From NCBI GenBank assembly GCA_023265235.1, contig JAHFUF010000237.1, forward strand, positions 1 through 7,473: DNA of 7,473 bases, in the 5' to 3' direction. Below are positions 1 through 7,200 of this stretch, in pieces; the stretch's first letter is position 1, and each line of letters begins with the position of its first letter. Origin of the DNA: Blastocatellia bacterium. Lineage in GTDB: Bacteria > Acidobacteriota > Blastocatellia > Chloracidobacteriales > JADJPF01. A program made the translations under genes and the position numbers. A model generated the notes under the pieces. The model worked only from the letters and a program-made list of their open reading frames with translations. It ran no database searches and had not been told where the DNA came from.

Positions 1-128
1 ACAGTTTGAGGTAAGCCCAAAAAACTTACTTCTGGTCTAAAGCCTGTTGTTTACATACTTAATTGGCAACTAAAAATTTTTATATTCTTAAACACTGTTA
101 ACCGGAATATGAAACTTGCCTAGATTTG
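1..128. other. Non-coding flank downstream of the Rpn gene
   Basis: No gene is visible here. It holds a weak stem at 8-15/25-32 (GAGGTAAG with CTTACTTC, one G-U pair, 9-nt loop) and a 12-bp AT palindrome, TAAAAATTTTTA, at 71-82. Neither has the GC-rich stem plus T-run of an intrinsic terminator on either strand, so where the M16-Rpn transcript ends is not evident. Confidence 0.5.
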
Positions 129-410
129 CTATACAGATTTGTGTTGAGTTAACCAACTAGTTAACTCAGAGATACTAGCAAAATCTAGTAGTGCTTCTGT
201 TAACTCCTCTAATACTTCTAAACTTTGTTGCTCTAGCTGATTACTAAGGTCTAAGCCAATAGCACCAAACTTACGAGTTAATTGACGTTTTGTCGTTATT
301 AGTACTTCTTGCTTTCTTCCTTGTTGTAATCCTTGTTGTAATCCTTGTTGTAATCCTTGTTGTAATCCTCTCTCAATAGCATCACGTTCTATACTCGTAA
401 TATAAGGCAT
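129..410 (-). CDS. Putative intragenic small Rpn protein (RpnS-like, possible antitoxin)
   Basis: This is a candidate separately translated C-terminal fragment of the Rpn gene, in the same frame. An ATG at 408-410 (Met239 of the full protein) is preceded by AAGGAGG with a 4-nt spacer, which is the strongest Shine-Dalgarno match seen in the window. The product would have 93 residues: a short lead, four GLQQ repeats likely to form an amphipathic helix, and the DUF4351-like tail. It would lack the nuclease core. In E. coli Rpn systems, an internally started C-terminal protein (RpnS) with four-residue repeats binds and blocks the full-length toxin (RpnL), and this layout matches. Caveat: the SD is also simply the codons for Lys-Gly-Gly, so chance is possible, and the spacer is slightly short. 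Translation and antitoxin activity are inferred from position and family analogy, not shown by the sequence. Confidence 0.5.
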   Translation of the reverse strand: MPYITSIERDAIERGLQQGLQQGLQQGLQQGRKQEVLITTKRQLTRKFGAIGLDLSNQLEQQSLEVLEELTEALLDFASISELTSWLTQHKSV

Positions 411-1124
411 AGATCCTCCTTTTTCATATGCAAGTAAAACAGCATTTATTCTTTCTGAAAGCTCTTTAGGTAAAGTCATAAGCCAATCAATAAAGCGGAA
501 CAATTCTAAGATGTTCTCTTTACTATAACCTTTCTCATATAACATTCTGATTAATTTTAACTTAGCTTGAAAACGAGCTTGGTTGTTTTGTTGTGTTGAC
601 ATTGCTTGTAGTTGCGCTAGTATAACTACAGCAAAGGGGTTATTACTCATTTCCAATTCTGAAATACGTTTTTTGTAATCTAGTAGCTTTACTGTAACAA
701 AATCTAGTCTGTGCCTACTTCCCCAAAGCTCATATTCAAAGTTAGTGGGTCGCCAACTTTTGTTACTATCTATCAAAACTGCAAAACTAGCCACAGGTTG
801 TCGATATCGGTCAAAAATTCGGTAATTATAAACAAATATTCTTTCTGGAAATTCTTCGTCTTTTTGTGCCTGTATTTCTATATGTATCAAGACCCATTGT
901 TCTTTACCATTTTTTCGCCACACTTTTACTAGTTTATCTACTCTGCGTGTGCCTACTTCCGCATCTCTAACTACTTGTTGAAGCTCGTTATCTAAAGATT
1001 CCCAGCCTTTTTCCCAGTCTATATCTTTGTAAACATGAGGAAATAGCAATGCAATAAACTCTGGAAAATATTTCTCTATTGCCTCTTTCCAAGGATTGTC
1101 CTGTTCAAATCGCTCTTCTAACAC
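129..1124 (-). CDS. Rpn-family PD-(D/E)XK nuclease with DUF4351-like C-terminus
   Basis: This 331-residue protein looks like the Rpn family (recombination-promoting nuclease, once annotated as transposase_31): DNA endonucleases of the PD-(D/E)XK fold, some of which act as anti-phage toxins. The likely catalytic set is visible: D63 in RRVDKLVKV, then E83 and Q85 in the strand-like stretch LIHIEIQ, followed by the family-typical ERIFVYNYRIFDRY at about 94-107. Residues 253-268 are four GLQQ repeats, and residues about 278-325 (QLTRKFGAIG to LTSWL) resemble DUF4351, common in cyanobacterial-type Rpn proteins. The start is GTG: an in-frame TGA at 1134-1136 blocks extension, and GAGGAG lies 5 nt upstream. 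It follows the M16 peptidase gene by 24 bp on the same strand, so the two are probably co-transcribed. No inverted repeats or target duplications mark it as an active transposon. Family assignment is confident. Whether it works in recombination or in defence is inference. Confidence 0.87.
   Translation of the reverse strand: MLEERFEQDNPWKEAIEKYFPEFIALLFPHVYKDIDWEKGWESLDNELQQVVRDAEVGTRRVDKLVKVWRKNGKEQWVLIHIEIQAQKDEEFPERIFVYNYRIFDRYRQPVASFAVLIDSNKSWRPTNFEYELWGSRHRLDFVTVKLLDYKKRISELEMSNNPFAVVILAQLQAMSTQQNNQARFQAKLKLIRMLYEKGYSKENILELFRFIDWLMTLPKELSERINAVLLAYEKGGSMPYITSIERDAIERGLQQGLQQGLQQGLQQGRKQEVLITTKRQLTRKFGAIGLDLSNQLEQQSLEVLEELTEALLDFASISELTSWLTQHKSV
145..168. repeat. 9-bp perfect inverted repeat near the 3' end of the Rpn gene
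   Basis: TGAGTTAAC (145-153) is the exact reverse complement of GTTAACTCA (160-168), with a 6-nt loop. It lies within the last 13 codons of the Rpn reading frame. On the minus strand it is not followed by a T-tract, so it is not a classical intrinsic terminator. It could still protect the mRNA 3' end or be a chance product of Leu-Thr codons. Confidence 0.5.
319..366 (-). repeat. Four perfect 12-bp tandem repeats encoding GLQQ
   Basis: On the plus strand the unit CCTTGTTGTAAT occurs four times without a mismatch, followed by a partial CCT. In the Rpn frame each unit encodes four residues, giving GLQQ x4 at residues 253-268. The unit length keeps the frame, so copy number can change by slippage without breaking the protein. 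The array begins 14 codons after the putative internal start, so it would be part of both the long and the short product. Confidence 0.97.
415..421 (-). promoter_or_regulatory. Internal Shine-Dalgarno sequence inside the Rpn gene
   Basis: Read on the minus strand this is AAGGAGG, followed by ATCT and then the in-frame ATG at 408-410. It is fully complementary to the usual 16S rRNA anti-SD core. It decides the proposed internal start of the short Rpn product. Confidence 0.6.
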
Positions 1125-1129
1125 AATTA

Positions 1130-1135
1130 CTCCTC
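1130..1135 (-). promoter_or_regulatory. Ribosome binding site of the Rpn gene
   Basis: GAGGAG lies 5 nt before the GTG start at 1122-1124 and inside the 24-bp gap after the M16 stop codon. It supports GTG as the true start. An ATG at 1135-1137, overlapping this site, is out of frame. Confidence 0.8.
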
Positions 1136-1148
1136 ATATAATTAACTA

Positions 1149-3986
1149 TTAATTGGTTGTTTTCTTACTTTTGCCCTCTTGGTCAATTGGGCCAACAACT
1201 ACAAGAGTCATATTATCAGGGTCAAGATACTCTTTTGCCACACGCAGCACATCTTCAACCTTAACAGCACGAATATGGGCTGGATAATCAGTAAGAAAGT
1301 TAAACCCTAGCTTAAAAACTTCGGCTTCGACTAAAAAGCCTGCTATTTGAGCATTTGTTTCAAAATTAAAAACAAAACTACCTGTTAAATAGTCTATTGC
1401 GTCTTTTATCTCGCTTGCCATCACAGGTTCTTCTCTAATTTGGCGAATTTCCTTCATCATTCCTGTAAGTGCAAGCTCCATGTTTTCTGGTGAAGTGCCA
1501 ATATAGGCAATAAACCTACCAGGATCAAGCCCTGATGAGCCAGCAATATTACTAAAAGTTGTATAAGCTAGCCCTTGTTCATCACGCAATAGTCTAGGAA
1601 TACGAGAAGTAAACCCTGGTGAACTTCCTAGGATCGTATCCATTACGACTAAAGCATAATAGTCTGGATTATTACGCGCTACTCCTAGATGCCCAAGATA
1701 GAGGTTTATTTGTTCTTTATCTTTAGTAATAAACTGTTTTATTGGTGCGGTTTGTCGTTTAATTTTAGGAACCTCTGGTAGCTTAAAGCCTGGTACTACT
1801 TGCCAGTTACCAAAAACCTCTTGAATCTTTCTTTTAATTTCTGCTTTATCAATACTGCCAACAATCGCTATAGTAGTGTTATTAGGGATAAAGTAATAGC
1901 TATAAAAGTTCACCAAGTCTTCTTGCGTTAAGGCTGCGATTGTATGCTCATAACCAATTCTAGGTTTATGGGCTGGGTGACCTTTATAAACAATTTCATT
2001 AAAGCTATCTGAGGCTATTACACGAGGGTCATCATTACGGCTTTTAATTTGTGCTAAGCGTCTATCTCGCTGTTGTTCAAAGCGATCTGCTGGAATAATG
2101 CTATTTATCAGGACATCAGCAACTAATTCTAACCCTAGGTCTAGGTCTGGTGCTAGGACTGTTACTGATACTCCGCTTTGTCCATAACCTCCAAAAGTTT
2201 GTAGGTGTCCTCCTACTTGTTCAATCATTTCTGCTAGTTGTTGCGCAGTTTTAGTAGTCGTTCCTTCATCTAGCATATCTCCTAAGAGTGAGGCTAAACC
2301 TGTTTTATCATCAGACTCATAACGAGCACCAGTAGCTACTACAGCATTAATTGAAATTGCTGGGATAGTGTGATTTTCTCCTAGTAACAGTATTATTCCA
2401 TTAGGTAAAACCATGCGTTCAATATCTAAAGTAGGAGCATAGCTTTTTTCTATAGTATCAGTACGTTTAGCTAATTGTTGTAACAGTTCAAATCTATCAC
2501 TGTGTGAATCCCCACGAAAAGAAACATGTTTAAAAATATTAGGTAATAAATTTTCTGCGTGGTTTTGTTGTGTTTTTTCAGCCGCACCAGGCATATGAGC
2601 CATAATAGCTTCTCCGTCTATTGGGACGTGATCGTGTGTTGTACCTTCTTCGATGGATTCATCAGTATCCAAAGCTTTTTCCTCTTTGCTATTATCAGCT
2701 ATTAAATGTCCAACAGTGCGATTTTTTTCTATAAAATATTCTTTAGCAACTCTTTGAATATCTAAAGCTGTAACCTCATTAACATGTCCTAAATACTGTG
2801 CTAAGTACTGATAACCTCGTTCTTCTTCTGAAAGTTTGTCATGACAAGCAACAGTTTCAAATTGCCCAAGCAAAGTAGCTTGATTTAGCACGTCTTCATT
2901 ACCCAAAATAAAATTGGATTGAATTTGGCGGCGTGCTTTAGCTAGTTCGCTATCGCTTACCAAATTGTTTTTTAAGTGATCAATCACAGTTAAAATACTA
3001 GCTTCTACTTCAGATAGTTTATGGCCTGGTTTTACTTCTGCTTGAAAATAAAACAGTGTTGGATCAATATGATCGTTATAATTACATCTTGCATAAGTAA
3101 CAGAGCGATCTTCTTCTTGTAACTTTTGATAAAGACGTGAACGACGGCCAGCAGATAAAATCATTGACATAACTTGTAAAGCATAAGAATCTGGGTGTCC
3201 AATTTCTGGTGCGTGATAGCCAATCATTAAGCGTTCAACTGGCGTAGGTTTTGCGATAACGACACGTTTTTCTCCCTTTTGAGGAGGCTCAACTATCTTT
3301 TTACGCTTCCCTTCAGGCCCAGCAGGAATTGCTCCAAAAAGTGCTTCTATTTTGTTTAATGCTTGCGCAGTTTGAAAATCTCCTACTAAAACAACCGTCG
3401 CATTACGTGGGTGGTACCACTTATCATAGTAAGACTTCATATCATCAACAGTCGCATCTAAAAGGTCTTCTACCCAACCTACAGTAGGGTTATGGTAAGG
3501 ATGTTGACGAAAAGCCGATGCCCAAACCTCTTCTTCTAAAGAATCCCAAGGGCCATCCTGACCAATTTGTAATTCTTCAATTACTACTTGTTTTTCAGAA
3601 GTAAATTCTTCTGGAGCAAAGAGTGTGTCACGAATACGAGAGGCTTCAATTTCTAGGGCAATTTCCCAGCGATCGCTAGCAAAAGTAAAATAATAAGCAG
3701 TAAAGTCGAGCCAAGTAAAAGCGTTGTTACGTCCACCATTTTGCATTGTAATTAAGTCTATATCGCCTTTTTTGTACTTATTTGTACCTTTAAACAACAT
3801 ATGTTCAAGAAAATGTGACTTACCAGTTTGTCCTAGTTCTTCGTCGCGTGCTCCTACGCGATACCAAATCATTGCAGCAACAATAGGACGAGTATGAACT
3901 TCTTTTGTTAAAATAGTTAACCCATTAGCTAATTTTGTACGCTTTACATTCTCTGTCAGTCCATTTGCTAACAACGTAGATGTCAT
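1149..3986 (-). CDS. M16 family zinc metallopeptidase, two-domain (insulinase/pitrilysin type)
   Basis: This is a 945-residue peptidase of the M16 clan, zinc enzymes that degrade or process peptides inside a closing two-half chamber. The N-terminal half (about 20-430) has the inverted zinc motif H58-F-L-E61-H62 within GKSHFLEHMLFKGT. The third zinc ligand is probably E138 in EKQVVIEEL, 76 residues after H62, the spacing usual in the family. An M16_C segment follows (about 180-360, with RRSRLYQKL). The C-terminal half (about 520-935) keeps the fold signature (LPNGIILLL, GLASLLGDMLDEGT, RLLRDEQGLAY at 798-808) but lacks the catalytic residues. A linker of about 85 residues, acidic at first and then His-containing (434-518), joins the halves. 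There is no signal peptide, so a cytoplasmic enzyme is expected. The ATG start follows AGGGG by 6 nt, and an in-frame TAG at 3996-3998 bars an earlier start. The Rpn gene follows 24 bp after its TAA stop. Substrate unknown. Confidence 0.96.
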   Translation of the reverse strand: MTSTLLANGLTENVKRTKLANGLTILTKEVHTRPIVAAMIWYRVGARDEELGQTGKSHFLEHMLFKGTNKYKKGDIDLITMQNGGRNNAFTWLDFTAYYFTFASDRWEIALEIEASRIRDTLFAPEEFTSEKQVVIEELQIGQDGPWDSLEEEVWASAFRQHPYHNPTVGWVEDLLDATVDDMKSYYDKWYHPRNATVVLVGDFQTAQALNKIEALFGAIPAGPEGKRKKIVEPPQKGEKRVVIAKPTPVERLMIGYHAPEIGHPDSYALQVMSMILSAGRRSRLYQKLQEEDRSVTYARCNYNDHIDPTLFYFQAEVKPGHKLSEVEASILTVIDHLKNNLVSDSELAKARRQIQSNFILGNEDVLNQATLLGQFETVACHDKLSEEERGYQYLAQYLGHVNEVTALDIQRVAKEYFIEKNRTVGHLIADNSKEEKALDTDESIEEGTTHDHVPIDGEAIMAHMPGAAEKTQQNHAENLLPNIFKHVSFRGDSHSDRFELLQQLAKRTDTIEKSYAPTLDIERMVLPNGIILLLGENHTIPAISINAVVATGARYESDDKTGLASLLGDMLDEGTTTKTAQQLAEMIEQVGGHLQTFGGYGQSGVSVTVLAPDLDLGLELVADVLINSIIPADRFEQQRDRRLAQIKSRNDDPRVIASDSFNEIVYKGHPAHKPRIGYEHTIAALTQEDLVNFYSYYFIPNNTTIAIVGSIDKAEIKRKIQEVFGNWQVVPGFKLPEVPKIKRQTAPIKQFITKDKEQINLYLGHLGVARNNPDYYALVVMDTILGSSPGFTSRIPRLLRDEQGLAYTTFSNIAGSSGLDPGRFIAYIGTSPENMELALTGMMKEIRQIREEPVMASEIKDAIDYLTGSFVFNFETNAQIAGFLVEAEVFKLGFNFLTDYPAHIRAVKVEDVLRVAKEYLDPDNMTLVVVGPIDQEGKSKKTTN

Positions 3987-3992
3987 TGATTG

Positions 3993-3997
3993 CCCCT
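3993..3997 (-). promoter_or_regulatory. Ribosome binding site of the M16 peptidase gene
   Basis: AGGGG on the minus strand, 6 nt before the ATG at 3984-3986. It overlaps the in-frame TAG at 3996-3998 that closes the frame upstream, which fixes the start codon. Confidence 0.65.
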
Positions 3998-4169
3998 ATT
4001 CTATTTTCTATTTACAAAACTATTCATTTACTAAAATTCTTTTAAGCTTACCTTACTTATTTATTCTCTTCCATGTCTATAACCTCATATTTTCCTAAAA
4101 CACTCAATTAAAAGCAGGATTTACCACAGATAATGTTAAACTTATTAGAAAATATTTGATGGCTAATTT

Positions 4170-4204
4170 AATGGTTAATCAGTTAAAAAAGTGTCATAAC
4201 CATT
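4170..4204. repeat. 8-bp inverted repeat upstream of the membrane-protein gene
   Basis: AATGGTTA (4170-4177) and TAACCATT (4197-4204) are exact reverse complements separated by 19 bp. Arm spacing from centre to centre is 27 bp. It lies 56 bp before the start codon and just upstream of the weak TATACT hexamer, a reasonable place for an operator. In an AT-rich spacer an 8-bp arm can arise by chance. Confidence 0.35.
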
Positions 4205-4247
4205 TCTATTAGTTAAGCTCATTCTATACTAGGCTTGGCATATTATA

Positions 4248-4252
4248 AGGAG
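4248..4252 (+). promoter_or_regulatory. Ribosome binding site of the large membrane-protein gene
   Basis: AGGAG (within ATAAGGAGAAA) lies 7 nt before the ATG at 4260-4262. An in-frame TAG at 4230-4232 closes the frame upstream, so this ATG is the supported start. Confidence 0.85.
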
Positions 4253-4259
4253 AAAAATT

Positions 4260-7200
4260 ATGTCTACATCAAAAACATGTATCCTATGTCATAATTCATT
4301 AGCTGAGCCATTAGAAAAAGATTCTCCCTCTCAAGAAACAATTAACCTAGCCCAAGAAATAAACTCCATAGATTATTTACTAAGAGAAGTACCTGCTTGG
4401 CGTGCTAATAAATTAATTTATCCCAATGCAGAACAAGAACTTTTCCGTTTTTATGGTTCACGTCGTTATAATTTAGTACAAAACCTTTTACCACAGAATA
4501 ATCAAAAGTCGGCTGAGCCTATACCTATTCCTACTACTACAAATAGTAGCCCTGTTGTTACACCTACAATAAATAGTACATTTGTTGTTAAACCAATAAG
4601 TAAGACTGAAGATAGCCTGACTCTTGATATAAATTTGACAGAACCTTTACAAACGCCCTCACAACCCAATATAGAAGCTTCTCCAAAAACATCAAGATCT
4701 TATATTCCACCGCCGTTTCTACTTACCCCACCTCCGCCACAAAAACCTTTAGGAGAGCTGGTTTCTGAAAATATTAACTATATTTTTGCTGCTTGTGCAG
4801 CACTTTTTGTTGGTGGTGTCGCGCTTTATTATCGTAATGAGTTGTACCATGGATTAAGTCAACCTATTACCCAAGCTGCGATTTTACTAGTAGTTACATT
4901 AGGTTTTTTAGTAGCAGGCATTTTTCTAGTTCGAGAAACTACCCAAACCCTTGCTGGTCGTACGCTTACTTTAGTAGGAGCATTGCTTGTACCAATAAAC
5001 CCTTGGTTTTTAGTACGTTCACATTTAATTGCTAATACTGGCAGGGGTTGGGTGCTAGGCATAGCTTGCACCTTGCTATATGCCTCGCTTACATATTTCC
5101 TAAAAGATCCTCTGTTTGTTTACTTAAGCTTAGTAACAGGAATGATTACCGCTTGGGTAGGCATTTATCATTTTTCTAACAATATTGTTCACCTAAGTTT
5201 ATATGCTACAGCTTTAATGGCCTATTCGGTTTTATCTTTGCTAGCTGAGCAAATCTTTAAGCCTAAGCAAGAAGATGCCACTACAGATGCACTTAGACGA
5301 CCACTTTTTCATTTTGCTCAAATAGGAATCGCTTTAACACTGCTTTTCTATACTCCACTAGTTGCATTCCTTCCTAGAGAGTTTGTTGCTACAAAGATGT
5401 ATTTTGATCCTAGCTACAATGGCCTAGTAACCGTTTGGTTAGCTTTAGTAGCGTCTTTTGCTTATGGATACTCTAGTGTAACTCGTCGTGCTAGTTATTT
5501 TGTTTATCTTTCAATAGGAGCACTTTATTGGTCAGAGATTTCTTTGTTTATTCACCTAAAATCTAACCCTGGACAAGCAGTGTTGGCAATAGCGATTACT
5601 ACCTTGTTACTTGCTGTTGTAGGGCAAAAATCTAGTCTAGAAAAGCTTTATCGTGAGCCTATGATTTTGGTTGCAACAGTGATTGGAAACGTCTTTGTTG
5701 CTGTAGCGGTAATTTCCTTAGCCCTAGGGCTAGCACCTAGTTGGTGGTTTATTCTTGCTTTCCTAATTATCGCTATTATGTTTCAAGCAAACCTTCTTGA
5801 GCAAAGCTTAATTCAGCAAAACAAAGAGGTTATTCCTTATCAGGTTGGTTTACTATCATTAGCAGTTTATATCTTATCTTTAACTAAACTAGCTTTGGAC
5901 AAAGACTTTTTCTTACTTCTACTACCACTACCAAGTATTGCAGCTTTAGGATTAAGTTATTTGATGACTAAAGATAAAAAAGATAGTTTGGCTAATTCTT
6001 GGCAAAATGTTTCTTTAATTTGCTTGGCAGTAGCCGTTTACAAATACTTTTCCTACCCAACATTAGCAATTTTCTGGCTAGAAATCTCCCTTGGACTTGC
6101 TGCTTTTAGCTATCTGGTTAAAAAAGAAGCCCCTGCACTCCTTACAGCTATTTTATCTAGTGGTCTTTTAGTAGTTTCTTACAGTTTTGGCTTAGGGTAT
6201 TTTGATTATTTACAAGGTAGAGAAGCAATTTTTGCCTATGCTATTTTAGCTTTTGCCTATTATGCCATCTCACAAACCAACCTGTTTTGGGATGCAATGA
6301 AACAGGCTTTGTCTTATTTGTCCACTGTCTTAACTGGGCTTTTGCTACTTGTTTCTTCTGCCGTATTAATAGATATAAACTTAAACAGATTAATAGAGAC
6401 AAACTTATCAAGTCAAATTTCTTCTAAAAGCTACTTTGTAGTATTTGCCTTAGTTTTAATAGGTATTAAAGAGTTTTGGCATCTATGGAAAGAGCGCAAT
6501 GTACTACACACGGCTTTATTTGGTATTAATGCAGTAACTCTCCTTCCATTAGTTCTAGGCTTGACTAATATCTTTAGCCAAGAACATTTATTCCTAGCAG
6601 AAATTATATTAGCTAGCGGGTATTTAGTACTCGCTTATAAACTAGCTCAAGAAAAAGTTAGTCAACAAGTCTGTGTCACTTTTGAAGTCCTAGCAAATGC
6701 AACTATAGTAATTAGTGCTATAGGGCTTCTAATAGTTGGGTATAGCTCAAGTACCTATAGCTTTTCCCTATTAACCTGCTTAGGCTATTTTGCTATAGCT
6801 TTTTTCTATTTTTTAGCCACAGAGTTAACAGAAAATCAAAGCCTAATAAAAGGTTATGCTTATACTGCTTTTACTGTAATATTACTAGTAGTTTGTTTAA
6901 TTGGACATCACTTTGGGCTAAGAACTTGGGCAGATTTAGCCGCAATTCTTATCCCAATATTAATTGGTTATCTATTTATTGACCGTGCTTTGCAAAACAC
7001 TAAATTTTCTACTGCTAGTATAGCAGTAGCTCAAGTAGCACAACCAATAGTTGTTATATTTGGGGTTATTTCTGGGCTGTCTCGTTTTAATCCTCCTATA
7101 GGTGGAGCGATTTTCTTTGCTGAAATTGCTATTTTTTACTTTTGTTTAGGGCTTTTAAGAACACAAGGCTATGCTTTGTATATTGGAATAGTTACCTCAA

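Larger units (their letters stand above)
3987..4259. other. Divergent intergenic region
   Basis: This 273-bp AT-rich spacer separates the leftward M16 gene from the rightward membrane-protein gene, so both promoters should lie here. I find no strong sigma70-type pair. The best -10-like hexamer for the rightward gene is TATACT at 4225-4230, with no good -35 at 16-18 bp. For the leftward gene TTGAGT (minus strand, 4102-4107) has only poor -10 partners. The few ATGs inside open frames of a dozen codons or fewer without ribosome sites, so no small gene is supported. Confidence 0.6.

Noticed and set aside
8..32. Stem-loop at the left edge as an intrinsic terminator for the minus-strand genes
   Set aside because: The stem is AT-rich with an A-C mismatch on that strand, and no T-run follows it; the T-rich part is in the loop.
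711..932. Plus-strand open frame of 73 codons
   Set aside because: It lies antisense to the conserved nuclease core of the Rpn gene, has no Shine-Dalgarno sequence, and its product is low-complexity and aromatic-rich.
129..1124. Rpn gene as an active transposon or insertion sequence
   Set aside because: The family was once named a transposase, but no terminal inverted repeats or target duplications flank it, and the fold is that of a PD-(D/E)XK nuclease.
3669..3676. GCGATCGC, the HIP1 octamer typical of many cyanobacterial genomes
   Set aside because: It occurs only once here, inside the M16 gene where Asp-Arg codons supply most of it. Cyanobacterial genomes rich in HIP1 would usually show several in this length.
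4278..4292. CILCH as a c-type haem binding motif (CxxCH)
   Set aside because: There is no signal peptide before it, so residues 7-11 are probably cytoplasmic, where haem c is not attached. A half zinc knuckle or coincidence is likelier.
4859..5071. Minus-strand open frame of 70 codons
   Set aside because: It is antisense to membrane spans of the large plus-strand gene, and its Lys/Thr/Pro-rich product is what the reverse frame of such DNA gives by chance.
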